A stretch of 64,000 bases of DNA from Kuschelorhynchus macadamiae. Taxonomy: Eukaryota > Arthropoda > Insecta > Coleoptera > Curculionidae. A program made the translations under genes and the position numbers. The stretch is from assembly GCA_030620095.1 (NCBI GenBank), contig JAUTXW010001632.1, positions 64,501-128,500 on the forward strand, written 5' to 3'. This document shows, piece after piece, positions 1-11,745 of this stretch. The notes under the pieces were generated by a model, which did not search any database, was not told the origin of the DNA, and saw only the letters and a program-made list of their open reading frames with translations. Position 1 is the stretch's first letter. Every line of letters starts with the position of its first letter.

Positions 1-1315
1 TTGGTGAAATTTTGAAGTCGGTATCTGGTAAAAGGTTTTGTGGTTCTGACGAAATTCCATGTAATCTACTAAATAAGTGTGCAAAACCAATTCTAGCCCC
101 TCTTACCTACCTGTTGAATTTTTCTTTTGAACTGGGTTACTTTCCAGAAATCCTGAAAAAGGCAGTTGTACCAATACACAAAAAGGGAGAATTATCATCG
201 GTCATCAACTACAGACCTGTTGCCCTCCTGTCGGTTTTCTTAACGGTTTTTGAAAAGGCCTTTCGACAAAGGCTCTTGTACTTTTTGGATCCCTTTAAAA
301 TTCTCACCAATAGACAGACACACAACTCTCAACTGTGGACGCAATCCTATCTGTGTACTTGAAAATACTTAATAACTTCAGTAAATTAAAATCAGTAGGA
401 ATATTTTATAACTTTACAAAGGCGTTAGACACTATTAACCATCAAATACTTTTAAACAAACTCGAATATTATGGAATTAGAGGACCAGCATACAACTGGA
501 TAGAAACCTATTTGACAGGTAGAACCCAGGCTGTAAAACTAACCTGTGAGAATGATGTGATGTCAGATTGGGTAAATGTCATAACTGGTGTACCACAGGG
601 CAGCGTCTTGGGACCTGTCTTGTTTTTATTATTTATTAATGACCTGCCATTATTTGTGAATGACAGTTATATAACTCTCTTCATAGATGATACCTCTATT
701 ATAGGAGCGAACAATTATGAGGACCTCAGGGCTGGCAATTGTGTGAATGAAATTTCTGTGTGGTGTGAGAGGAACGGTCTCTGCCTTAATGGTACAAAGA
801 CAAAATTTATGATTTTCACTCCCATTAGAGTAATCCAAGACAGATCCCTACTTATAAGACATAAAACCACTGAACCATTGACCAGCACCTTTCATGGAAT
901 GTCTAAATTGAGAGTGTCTGCAGCAAACTGTCATCGAAGAACTTTGCCATCTTACAGTTGAGAGATTTTGTGGATGCGGGAACTAACAGGATTTTCGAGC
1001 ATGCTGCAATACAGTCTATTCAGTTACGCAATATTGGTGTGGGGCGGCTCTGATCACATCACCAGAGTGCTGTTAAGTCAAAAAAGGATCGTTAGATGCA
1101 TGTTTAGACTACCTTTTGGTGTTTCTTGTTGTGAGACTTTCAGCTCTCAAAAGATACTAATGGTTATAAATCTTTATATATTGCAATGTGTGACCTGATT
1201 TATATATATTGCAACGGAGTGACCTGAATTTTTACGTGAGGAGAGGCTCTGAGAAGCTTTATGTACCCAGTGGTCCCTTGAGGCAGGTGCAGGAGTGACC
1301 TAAAATACACTCTAT
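1..1315 (+). mobile_element. 5'-truncated CR1/Jockey-group LINE tail
   Basis: This is the RT half and C-terminal part of a LINE ORF2, cut by the window edge. Three successive frames (12-362, 335-961, 968-1198) carry recognisable blocks: VPIHKKG and NYRPVALLS (fingers), ALDTINHQILLNKL (motif A region), GVPQGSVLGPVLFLLFIND (motif B), then a C-terminal AILVWGG block. The catalytic FADD box reads FIDD near position 680, so an RT core residue is already lost. Two frameshifts and a poor N-terminal finger region (NRQTHNSQLW where QFGFR is usual) show it is a dead copy. The 3' end is close to 1315, where the poly(A) of a minus-strand LINE begins. The clade is inferred from motif style only. Confidence 0.85.
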
Positions 1316-1552
1316 TGAGATATTTTTTTTTTTTTTTGACAACAATTTATTTCAGACCTTAAAACAGTTACAAGAACTGGCACCAAGGCCTTTACAATCA
1401 CAATTTCTTTGAGATCTTAAAAAATTAACAATATCAACTTAATTATATGTATTTAACAAAAATAAATACATTTTCTAAATTTACATAATAAATGTATATT
1501 ATATTTTATGTATTCAATGATTATTAATATATAATTTTAATCTTGGTTTATA

Positions 1553-4350
1553 CTAGTCTCTCATTTTCAGGTATTTTTTGAGGTTTTTAAATATTTTTCC
1601 TTCCTCCCCTTCCAGCAAATTCTTTGGTATAGAATTATATGACTGTATACTTCTATTAATGGGTGTGTCTTGGGTTTTTTTTGTTCTGGCAGCATTGTTT
1701 CTGAGATTTTCTTTTATTCTTGTATTGTAGTTGTGAAATTCATTGTTTTGTTTAAGTTCTAAGTTTATCTTTATGGTTTTATGCTGAATTTTGTAGATAA
1801 GTTTAGCTTGCTCAAGAATTTTTAATTTTTGTATGTTTAATAAATTAAATCTTTTGTAAATACCTTTTGTAGGTGTATATTTATTAATGGAAAAAATAGA
1901 CTTTATTGCTTTATTTTGAAGTCTCTGTAGCTTTTCAAATAAATTTACATTTGTGTTTCCCCAGCATGGTAGCAGGTATCGTAAGTGTGGTTCGACAAAG
2001 CTATTATATAACAAATATCGGGTTTTTGTATTTAGTTGGTGTGAACATCTTTTTATTGCACCTATAAAAGGAACTATTTTATTTATGACACTGTCTATAT
2101 GCGATTCCCAAGTTAATTTGCTTGTTATTATTAACCCCAGATACTTATATTCTTCAACTCTTATGAGGGTAACATTATTTAATTTAATTTCTGGATTTAT
2201 AATCTTTTTTCCTTTTTGATTGTAAATCATATAAACTGTCTTTGCAATATTTATACTCAGTTTGTTATAGCAAAGCCATTTGAAGTAATTCATAAGGTCA
2301 TTATTAATATTTCTTTCAAGTTCCTCCTCATTTGTGCCAGAGAATACCAAAACAGTGTCATCAGCAAAAAGTAGGTATTTTGATTTTAATTGTAAATACT
2401 TAAGACTGTGTACATATAGAAGATACTCTAGTGGCCCTAGCACTGAGCCTTGGGGCACACCAACATCCAGATTGTCTTCTTCACTATTTATTCCATTTAC
2501 TACAGTGAAATGCTTTCTTCCTTCGGTATAGGTTTTTATTAGTTTGTGACAGACTCCCCTGATTCCCATCTTGTATAATTTTTCCATTAACAGTTTATGG
2601 TCCACTGTATCGAATGCTTTTTGGAGGTCAATATATACAGCTATAACATATCTATTTTTGTCTAATTCACCAGTGATACATTCTATCAATTCAACTGTTG
2701 CTCCCAGAGTATTGCTTTTTTTTTGAAACCCGTACTGGTTTTTGTCAAATTTAAAATGTGTTTCTATAAATTTAATAATTCTAACTTTAATGACTTTCTC
2801 GATAATTTTACTAAAAATGCTTAATAGAGAGACTGGGCGGTAATTGTTAAAGTCATCCAAGGTTCCTTTTTTATGAACTGGTACGATTTTAGCAGTTTTG
2901 AGCTCTTCAGGATACACCCCATATGTCAGTACTTCATTTGTTAGTTTTACTATTGTGGGTCCAATAATATCAAATATTGAATATATATCTTGCTTCGTGA
3001 TGTTATCGCATCCTGGAGCACAGTCATTTTTTAAGTCAGTTACAATTTTTTGTATTTCATTTAGAGTTGTAGGGTTCAAAAAGATACTGTCAGTTTCTTC
3101 TTCTTCATGAAATGCTTCGCCATGCTTGTAATTATTTGTGATGCTATTTGCCAAATTTTTTCCAATGGTGGAGAAATGGTTATTTATCACTCTGGCAATA
3201 TCTTCATCCTTGGTCCAATTTTTGCTATCTTTATCTGCAATTTTAGCTATGTTTCTCATTTTCGTCTTGGAGTTTCTTCGACACAATTCATTTAAAACTG
3301 CCCATGTTTTTTTAGCATCTCCTCCTGTTTTTTCAAACTTATTTTCTGCATATTGTTTTTGAAGCCTTTTTTTCAAATTGTTCAATTCATTTTTTGCTTT
3401 TTTGAAATCCCTCTCAGTAATATCGTTTTGTATTTTTTTCCATCTTTCATATAGTTTATTTTTTTCCTGTAGTTTCTTTAAAAAGTCATTTGTTATCCAA
3501 TAGTTTCTATTTCTTACTGTTATTGTGTAATTCTTTGTACATGCATTTTTTGCACTGTATAAAAAATCGGCAAGTTCCTTAAAAGATTTTATTTGTGATG
3601 TTCCTATTTTTCTCTGAATTTCACTTTTCCACTTTTCTTTGTTAAAACATGTTCTATTTATTTTTTTTTTTCAGCCTTGACTATTTTTTTCTTAGTTCTA
3701 ATATACATTATTTTATGATATGATATGTCATGGTCCTCCAAATTTATTATACATTGCAAATTCTTATTTGTCACTACATGGTCGAGAATTGATGATGTTG
3801 TTTTTGTGGTTCTGGTTGCATATTGACTTGTAGTTTTATTTTGGAATTTAAAACCGTTTAATTCAACTATATTTTTATAATTTTTAACAGCTTCTGATTC
3901 TTTCATGAGGTCAAAGTTGATATCACCAACAAACATAAATTGTTTTTTTTGTTTTTCAAGTATTTTGTCAAGTTCCGATATAAATATTTTGCAATTGTTC
4001 TTCGGTGCTCTGTATATAGAAAGAATTGTTAGATTATGTTCAGGCAGATATATTGAAACTGTATTGCAGTCCTCCATGTTGATTTTTTGTGTGTTTTTAT
4101 ACTCAAAATTCAAATTATTTCTTACATAAATGCTTGTACCACCCCCTCTTGTTTTTCTACAGTCATGCACCGCTGTGTATGACGGCAATATAAATAGATC
4201 CAATTCATTTGGGTACAACCAAGTTTCTGTTAATATTATTAAGTGTATGGTTTCTTTATTTGTATTAATTATGTCATATAAATCATCAATCTTGTTCCTT
4301 AAACTTCTTACATTAATATACAAAATAGTTAGATCTTCTATAACAGCCAT
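1553..4350 (-). pseudogene. LINE-C ORF2: endonuclease-reverse transcriptase, one frameshift
   Basis: The upstream frame (4350-3658) is an APE-type endonuclease: LYINVRSLRNK at the start, TETWL, RGGGTSIYV, YRAPKN, GDINFDL and a late LDHVV with a DHD-type end. The frame then ends at a run of A on the minus strand (T run about 3661-3671). Reading one frame over, an open frame runs from there to 1553 with no stop. It contains the linker (YWITNDFL, YERWKKIQ, KKTWAVLNEL), RT fingers (VPVHKKGTLDDFNNYRPVSLLS), QYGFQKK, YIDLQKAFDTVDHKLL (motif A), GVPQGSVLGP (motif B), LLFADDTVLVF (motif C) and KYLGLII (motif D). All catalytic boxes are present. The single break is in a homopolymer, so it may be real, a programmed slip, or a sequencing error. 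The role would be target-primed reverse transcription of the element's RNA. Confidence 0.88.
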
Positions 4351-4408
4351 TTTTAAAAGAAAATAGTTTTTTTACACACAAACATATTAATTAATATCTA
4401 TTTAAGTC

Positions 4409-5260
4409 TCATACCAAACACGCTTGTACAAAATCGTTTTCAGTCTTTATTTGTATTGCCCTATCATTGTCGTGTTTCTTTAAATAAATTTTACCATTTT
4501 TAACATAAGCAGCCTTCACCATGTTTTGCTTCTTCAGTTCCCTTGCTTTTTTAAAGAGAAGCTGGTTTATGCTGGTCAGATCCTCATTGAAAAAGATGTT
4601 CTTGATTCCGCCCTGTAGTCCACACTCATTTAATTTAATTCCACGAAGTTCTTTGACTTTTGCTAAAATTTTATGCTTTGTTTCCATAACTCGTAGCTTC
4701 AGTATCAGAGGAGCATTTACCTTAGTTGACATTCTGTAAACTTCCTGTATGTCTTCATCACTTGCTTCTAGTTTTAATGCCTTTAACACCATTTTAATAC
4801 ATTCCTTGGGTTCTACTTGTTGTTTGGGTATTCCAGCAATTACAATGTTCTTTTCCTTTTCCCTTTGTTCAATAATGTTTATTTTGTTTTCAATTCTCTC
4901 TAATTTTTGTTTCAGTGCACTATTTTCATCTCGTAGCTGTTTCATTTCCTTCAGCGTTTTTTGCAACTCCTTTTTTTGTTCATCAAAACAATCCGATATA
5001 AATTTCATTGATTTTTTAATTTCACTCAGCTCACCTTCCAGAGTTTTCTTGAAGGAGTTTAGATGTTCCTTGAACATTTTCTCAAGGAGGTTTTTCATCT
5101 GTTTTTCATCCATTTCGTCGCAAATTTCGTCTGTAACCTCACTTTTTGTCCGCCGCCGGCAACATGTGACAATATTATCCTTGTTTGCTGCTCCTGCCTG
5201 TATCCCACAGCTGGGGTAGAAGCTGGTACCACAAACTCCACAATCAAGTGAGGAAATCAC
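4409..5260 (-). CDS. LINE-C ORF1: PHD-like finger, coiled coil, RNA-binding protein
   Basis: This 283-residue protein sits just upstream of ORF2. Residues about 7-35 hold a cysteine-rich PHD-like start (CGVC, PSCG, TCC), a short form of the finger seen in other LINE ORF1 proteins here. Residues about 50-135 are strongly heptad-like (KKELQKTLKEMKQLRDENSALKQ), a coiled coil for trimer or multimer assembly. The stretch after EKEKNIVIAGIP looks like the RRM-type domain of L1/CR1-type ORF1 proteins, followed by a basic C-terminal domain ending FVQACLV. ORF1 proteins of this kind bind element RNA as a nucleic-acid chaperone in the RNP. The frame is uninterrupted. The first ATG is used as start; an upstream in-frame start was not seen. 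Confidence 0.82.
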   Translation of the reverse strand: MISSLDCGVCGTSFYPSCGIQAGAANKDNIVTCCRRRTKSEVTDEICDEMDEKQMKNLLEKMFKEHLNSFKKTLEGELSEIKKSMKFISDCFDEQKKELQKTLKEMKQLRDENSALKQKLERIENKINIIEQREKEKNIVIAGIPKQQVEPKECIKMVLKALKLEASDEDIQEVYRMSTKVNAPLILKLRVMETKHKILAKVKELRGIKLNECGLQGGIKNIFFNEDLTSINQLLFKKARELKKQNMVKAAYVKNGKIYLKKHDNDRAIQIKTENDFVQACLV

Positions 5261-5587
5261 TTTTTTTTTTGCAGAATTTACAATTTTTTTTGTGAATTTT
5301 TTGGAAGTGCTAAAATTTGTTTGTTTACTGTTGACATAACCTCAACTGACTTTCAACCATCTACCCCCCCAACTGACAGGAACCCGTAGCTATTGTTCAT
5401 TCAAACAAAAACTTAAGTTCATACTGGCTAAGCACCCATTTTATAATATAACTGAATTTTTTAATTTTAATTTTAATTCTGTTTAAATGTTTAAGGGTAA
5501 ATATGAATTACAATTGTATATTTTTAAAGATTTTTTTTAAGGTTTTAAACTCAATAAAATATTTTATGACAACTTAGATATAAATAA

Positions 5588-7084
5588 GAAACTATTTTGA
5601 CATTCATTGACTATATGTGTTCCAACATGCAAGACAATGCTGTTTCTTGTTCTGTGTTAAATTCTGGTCTTTCAGAGCATGAAGCTGTACACTGTAAATT
5701 TAAGATTGCCATTAAAACTAAATCCAGTAATAGGAAACAGCTAAAACGACTTTTTACTAAGCAAAATTATGATAGGTTTTCTCAGTTATGTTTAACTGTG
5801 CAATGGAATAAAATTTTAAATTCAGAAAATCGTCTTCAACAGTTGCACCGACTTCTTTGTGACGTGTTTAATGAAACTTTTCCCCTTAGAATGGTAAAAA
5901 ATCGTAAAAAGAACGGTTGGTTTACCAAAGGCCTAAAGGTGTCTGTCCAAAATATGTGATCTTTGCGTACTTTAAGAAAATTTTTATTTGATAATAATGT
6001 ATTCATGAATTATTACCGGAAATACCGTTCTATATACAAATCAACAATTAACTTGGCAAAAAGGATATATTTTTCACAAAAAATTGTAAAATCCCACAAT
6101 AGACCAAAAGGAATGTTGGCAAATTGTTAATGACTTAACTGGTAGAACTAATACTACTTTGGATTACAATATTAATGCAGACCGACTCAACTTCTTTTAT
6201 TGCACTATAGCTGAAAAATTGGCCACAAATATCTCTAAAAAATTTGATCCACTTGAATATCTTAAAAGTACTGTAATAAATGACACCTTCTATATCCTAC
6301 CAACTAATCCAGAAGAACTGATTGAAGTTTTTAAAGATATTAATAATATCAAAGCCTCGGGTTGGGATAATATTTCTGTTAGGGTGTTACTGAGGCTTCC
6401 TTATCACACTTTGATCGCCTTAGCTGAAACTATTAATTGGTCATTTACATGTGGAGGATTTCCATCTGATCTGAAATTTGCTACTGTGATTCCAATTTTT
6501 AAGGGTGGTGAAACTGATGTTCCCTCCAATTTTAGGCCAATTTCCCTTCTCCCCACCTTATCTAAAGTTATAGAGAAACTTATGAAAAAGAGGATGCTAC
6601 TCTTTCTCAAAAAACACAGTATTCTTAACACACAACAATTTGGATTTCAATCATCATTGTCCACAGATGACGCCATATTCTCTCTTCTTGAAACTGTATA
6701 TGAACATCTAAATGACGGAGAGGTTGCTGCTGCGGTGTTCTGTGATCTATTTAAGGCATTTGACTGTGTGGATCATAGAATACTTCTCAGCAAGCTTGAA
6801 GTTTATGGATTTAGAGGGAAAGCTTATGCCTGGTTTAGTTCCTACTTGTCTGATCGGTCTCAAATTGTAAGTTTTAAAAATGACCAGTCAGGCAAATTAA
6901 ATATAGCTGCAGGTGTTCCACATGGGTCTGTGTTGGACCATTGCTTTTTTTGCTATATGTTAATGATTTGCCAAGCATTAACATACAAGGTTTGTTTACC
7001 ATGTTTGCCGATGACACAACTGTTTTATGGCACCACCATGATCCCAAACAGTTGGAGCATGTTGTTAAGAGGGACTTGGATATT
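5588..7084 (+). pseudogene. LINE-A ORF2 fragment, 5'-truncated and interrupted
   Basis: The first part (5597-5959) is the C-terminal endonuclease segment and linker (FIDYMCSN, SGLSEHEAVHCKF, GWFTKGLKVS). It matches the LINE-A copy at 21.0-21.6 kb block for block. A TGA follows VQNM, after which the linker continues. The 6159-6940 frame carries ASGWDNISVRVLLRLP, VIPIFKGGE, NFRPISLLP, QQFGFQSS, FCDLFKAFDCVDHRIL and GVPHGSVLDH (motif B Gln to His). A frameshift then leads to LFLLYVND and MFADDTTVLWHHHDP (6941-7080). After VVKRDLD the expected ...EWCDANYLSLN block is missing because LINE-E begins there in the opposite orientation. It is a dead copy. Confidence 0.88.
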
Positions 7085-7188
7085 TATTTTATTTATTGTC
7101 ATAAGCACTTACAGAGTTTAAATTCCAAATTGTACATACAAAAAAAAAAGTCATCTAATCCTATCTGTTACAGGATAAAACTTAGTAT

Positions 7189-10025
7189 CTAACCATTTAA
7201 ACGCATCTTAATCAAATTCTTAACCGTATTTAAATTACATGCAAAAAAGTCAATATTTTCAAAGTTATGATTGTAGTTCTTCATAAGCCTATCTGAGAAA
7301 CGCTGCGTAACATAATTTGTGCGATGGAATGTAAGCTGGAAAAGATCTCTGCATCATGTATTTCTTCGAGGTATGCGAAACTTGACTGTTGTCAACAACT
7401 GATTGCATTCTATTCTTCCAGTTACAAGTTTGTGTAAGAAAATTGCTAAAGCGTTTTGCCTTCGAAATTCCAAACTCTCGATACCGGCTAGTTGAAGACG
7501 CGTCTGGTACGATAATTCCTTGTATGGAAAACTTAATTTATACAACATAAACTTAACAAACCTATTTTGAACAGCCTCAAGACGTTGAGTATCACAATCG
7601 TAAAAAGGACACCATAAAACAGAATTATATTCTAATATACTAAGCACAAGACAAAAATATAAACATTTGATTGCTTTAACATCACATACATGAGAGCAGG
7701 TCCGGCGTAAAAAACCTAGCATTCTTGAGGCTTTCAGAACTATAATATCAACATGCTTGCTAAAACTTAGATTTTCACTAAAGACAACACCCAAATCATT
7801 AAAACTATTTACAGAATCTAAAACAGTGTCTCCAATAGAGTATGGGTATGTTATAGGAGTCCTACTTTTCGAAAATCTCATTACTTTACATTTAGAGATG
7901 TTGACATTCAGGTTATTTAAATTACACCAGTTTTCAAAAATTTCTAGGTCCTCCTGAACACTCAAGTAGTCTTCAATGGAATTGACAGCACAAAACAGCT
8001 TGAGGTCATCTGCATATAAAAGGCATTTGCATTTACGGAACACAGATGTAACGCTATTAATAAAGAGGAGGAAGAGAATGGGCCCCAAGTGTGACCCTTG
8101 CGGTACACCTGACGTTACGATTATGTCTCGTGACACTACACCTCCAATCTTGACGGTTTGCTTTCGGTTGGTTAGATATGAACTGATCCAGTGAATGTAT
8201 GGTCCACTCAGTCCCATTGCAGATAATTTTCTAATAAGAAGGTGATGATTAACTGTATCAAATGCCTTAGAGATATCTGTATACACTACGTCCACCTGAC
8301 TGCCACTCTCCACGCCTTCTACTACACAGTTCTGAAATACTCCAAGGTTGGTTGAAGTTGATCTCCCTTTAAAAAATCCATGTTGATCTCCTGATATATA
8401 ATGCTTGAATGATTCGAAAAGGTTATCAGTGATTATGGATTCGAACACCTTGGACATAATTGGCAGACCCGACTTGAATATTGGCATAAGCCATGAGTGT
8501 TTCCACATGCTTGGAAAGGATCCTTGCTCAAATTGCAATTGGAAAATGAGACTTAACGGGCCAGCGAGGGAGTGACTACATTGTTTAAGAAAGAAGGAAG
8601 GTATCCCATCGGATCCCATACTTTTTCCCGTGTCCAAGTTTCTTAGCTTTTGAACCACTTCTCTTCATATGTGAAGCTATGTCGAGATAGGCTGATGCAT
8701 TCGCTTTCCATTAACTGGGTATTTCCAACTTCTGGATATATTTTATAACAATTTTCAAAATGTGTAGCAAACGATTCAGCGATTTCCTGTGGCGTATCTG
8801 CCATAATATTGTCGTACTCCATACTCCTTGGAATGCAGCGCCTAATTACTTTTAAGGGAGTTCAGACCAAAAATGTTTTATATTGTTGGGAATCATTTGC
8901 TCGAGGTTTGAAACATACATTAAGTAACTATATTCAATTGAGTATTTTGATTCCTTTCTCAACCTGGAGTAACGGAGATAATCTTCTTGTTTTTTAGAAC
9001 GTTTGTATTAAAGGTATGCTTTGTTTTTTTTAGTTAAAAGTTTTCTTGTTTCTCCTGTATACCATCGAGGATATTTTTTACTCCTTTTATGTATCTTTGG
9101 GACATGTTTCTCAATCCCTTGAAATAAAGTTTTGTAAAAACTCTGTACCACATGGTCAATGTCCTTACTTTCCTCTAACCAATGCCAATTAATATTTAAA
9201 AAATAGTTATTTAATCCATTGTAGTCAGCCCTATAAAAGTTATATCCAAGGTCGTCTTCAAATTCCAAAGAGGGGTTAGTTAATAATGAAAAAACAATTT
9301 TCACAGGTGAGTGATGTTGAACGATATTACTAAGAGGCATCTGTGCAAACTCAACTTTTAACTTCTGGAAGCTCCTCACAGAAAATGAGCTCTAAGTATT
9401 TCCCCAATTCATTTGGTATATGATTAATTTGTTGCAGTTCATTCAAAAACATTCCAGTAATTAATGTGTTTGTTGCTTCTGAGGAGAGGTCGGTAGGTAT
9501 TAAAAAGTCATCCTCCTTCATCCAGTGGGTTTTAGATAAGTTAAAATCTCCAGTCACTAATAACTTCGCATATTTGTATCTTTTCCTAATGCCCTCCAAC
9601 TTTTCAATAAACATTTGGTATGATGCAACCGGTGAGTTTGGAGGGAAATATACACATCCAAGAACCATTGTACTTCCATCGACCTTGACAAGGACCCATG
9701 CATCCTCAAAGTTTGGATCATTAGAGCCAGGAATACTGCTTGAGTCAAAAGTGGAGTTCACCACTATTAAAGTACCTCCTCCCCGAGTACAATTTAATGT
9801 TTCATACTGCCTATCGGATCTATAAACGTCATACGCTGAACTGAATATTTCTTCACTGTGAATGTCGCCGGTAAGCCATGTTTCCGTTATAGATATAAAG
9901 TCAAAATTTGACGCAAGAGTTGCCGTAAAAAGTTCTTTTATTTTAGTTCTTAGACCGCCAGCATTTTGGTAACACATAGAAAAAAGGGAGTTTTGTAGTG
10001 TCATGTCCTGTTTTTTAGTTTCCAT
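7189..10025 (-). pseudogene. LINE-E ORF2: endonuclease plus reverse transcriptase, broken
   Basis: Endonuclease frame (from about 10004): MCYQNAGGLRTKIKEL, SITETWL, VYRSDRQ, RGGGTLIVVN, VYFPPN, VTGDFNLS. A frameshift near 9370 leads into the linker frame (9379-9008, YPRWYTGETRKLL). The RT frame (8658-7354) holds GSDGIPSFFLK, then PIFKSG runs straight into LPIMSKVFESI, so the NYRPIS finger segment is deleted in frame. It continues with DQHGFFKGRST, VYTDISKAFDTVNHHLL, SGVPQGSHLGPILF, LLYADDLKLF and NDLGVVF. The frame stops at 7354 (TGA after PRRN-T), but the usual C-terminal tail (QLTFHRTNYV) continues in the same frame to a TAG at 7189, so the TGA is a premature stop. No RNase H domain. The likely start is the ATG at 10004, which overlaps the ORF1 stop as ATGA. 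Confidence 0.85.
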
Positions 10026-11170
10026 CGGAGTGGAAAATTTCTTTCTATGGGTACGCAGTGTGGAAAGTAGTTTTTAATTAAAAATGTGATGAACTCATTT
10101 TTTGTTGCATAATCCATTATACCATTTGATGTTGTGCAAGTTATTGGGACAAATGTACCTTCTTTCTCAAGCATATGCTGTTTAACAAGTGTATTTAGGT
10201 CATGTATAAAGTCATTAAGAATCGGCCTCCGAATATAGTATCCGCAACCGACCACGATTAAATTGGTATTAGCTGTAACTGACAACAATTCATCTACATC
10301 TCTGATGGAGAGTGGTTGGTTCTTTACCGCATCATAGTTTGACATAAAAAAGACCACATAATCACTCTTATTAAATTTGCTGCATAATTGCTGACATTGG
10401 CTTCCTATCTCATGAAAAATTTGACAGTTAGTGTCAAAATAACCATTTGTTTTATTCTTGAACATGACTGCAGTACCCCTGGCACTGTCACCACCTATAA
10501 TCAGAAGCTGGTTCTTTCTTTTTACAGGCAAAGTAACAGCAGCTGGAGTTGCATTTGAGGAACACATGGAACAATTTCCTCTAGATTGGTCGTTGTTATC
10601 ATTCATGGACTGTATTTCTGATATTTTCTGTCTCATTTCTTAAAGATCCTTGGATTATACTTTGTTCTCCTTCTCTAGGGTACTGATTGTGGTTATCATG
10701 TTTTTGTTTAGGTCTTTCAGTTCTTGCAATTTTTCTTCCAATCATACCCTTGTATCATTGCAAGATTTCAATGCAGAGGTCAGTTCATTTTCTCTGATTC
10801 TTATTGCTTGAATATCTTTTTCTAATGCACTATTGCGTTGATTCAACTTTTCCATTTGTGACAAAAATACTTTCTCCACCTCCGAAACATCGTTCTCAAA
10901 TACTTGGCAGCTCCTTTTTAATCTTTTTATATGCTTGTCTTTTTCATCCAATTCTTTTTGTAGGAGTTCTATGTTCTTGTGGAGCAGCTCCAGTTCTTGA
11001 TCATCGTTCTGTGCTGATTGACTAGCACTGGAACACAAGATCTTAACGCAGCCCAACTTTACTACTTCCGTCGACCTTTCCATACAGCTGGTGTGAAATA
11101 CAGCATGGCATTCAATGCAACAATAATTCAAAAACTCCTTGCCTCTACAGCATTTAAATTGACGTTGCAT
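10001..11170 (-). pseudogene. LINE-E ORF1: PHD finger, coiled coil, SGNH/esterase-like domain
   Basis: From 11170 the frame starts MQRQFKCCRGKEF and has a PHD-like finger (CCRGKEFLNYCCIECHAVFH, then SC and a later C), followed by a long coiled coil (ELLHKNIELLQKELDEKDK). That frame ends at 10742. The coiled coil goes on in another frame (LEEKLQELKDLNKNM) to a TAA near 10657. A third frame (10636-10001) carries a domain with LLIIGGDSARG, YVVFFMSNYDAV and NLIVVGCGYYIRRP. These match the GDS-like block I and the block III position of SGNH hydrolases, as known in CR1-type ORF1 proteins. The order is the same in LINE-A ORF1 at 22.1-23.3 kb. Two breaks make it non-functional. Confidence 0.78.
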
Positions 11171-11275
11171 ATTGGTTCTGAGTTGGAACTAAGCAGTTTT
11201 GTTCTGTCTTGTGCTAGGAATTCCCAAGTCAATTTATTGATGTTATTTTATATTAGGTTAGCCTAGTGGATGGAA

Positions 11276-11745
11276 GGAGATAGAGAAATGAAAATATATA
11301 TTTACAATAATAATTAAAATGATAATAAGAGAGTACATATAAAACGTTTTAGACTCCTAGAACACATACCCCTCAAATACATATACAAAAAAAAAAAATC
11401 TTGGGGAACAAATTAAGGGAAGAAAAAAGTCTATTAGAATTGCTCAACTTAAACTTAAAATAATAATAATTTGGCAATGTACTATGTTAAAGCTGCTCCA
11501 ACTTAGAAGACACTGCTCTCTTATTCAGTTCAGAAAGTCAGTGACCCCACATTGAAATCAGCAGAAAACAGCCAAATCAGAAACTACAAATTTCTATAAC
11601 TTAAAAATGTAATAACGATTAACATTTTCCTATATTTAAAAAAATTTAAGAGTAAAAATGTGAAATTTTGTAGGTACCTACTTTTTTATTTCCAGATATA
11701 CCAATCCTGCATTGCAACCAATTTCTAGTGATATCTTAGATTTGC
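11276..11745. other. AT-rich spacer
   Basis: No coding sequence was recognised. The only notable item is a good splice-acceptor-like tract ending in TTTCCAG at about 11695, just before the frame at 11746, which suggests that frame was once an internal or terminal exon. Confidence 0.5.

Larger units (their letters stand above)
1322..5380 (-). mobile_element. LINE-C, near full-length non-LTR retrotransposon
   Basis: On the minus strand this reads 5' leader, ORF1 (5260-4409), a 58-bp spacer, ORF2 (4350-1553), a 3' UTR of about 215 bp, and a poly(A) tail seen as a T run at about 1323-1337. The 5' limit near 5380 is only a guess from where the T-rich leader ends. No convincing target-site duplication was found at the two ends. 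Apart from one homopolymer frameshift in ORF2 both frames are open, so it is probably one of the younger LINE insertions in the window. The ORF organisation (PHD-like and coiled-coil ORF1; EN-RT ORF2 without RNase H) fits the CR1/Jockey group. Confidence 0.88.
7085..11275 (-). mobile_element. LINE-E, long non-LTR element inserted into a LINE-A fragment
   Basis: On the minus strand this is ORF1 (11170-10001), ORF2 (about 10004-7189), then a short 3' UTR ending in an AATAAATAAAATAAATA-type tail at about 7085-7105. The left boundary is set by the break in the LINE-A RT frame at 7084. The right boundary (about 11275) is where ORF1-like sequence stops. The 3' portion of the interrupted LINE-A copy was not found beyond 11275, so the target may already have been truncated or the flank deleted. 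Both ORFs carry several frameshifts or stops, so the element is inactive. Confidence 0.82.
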
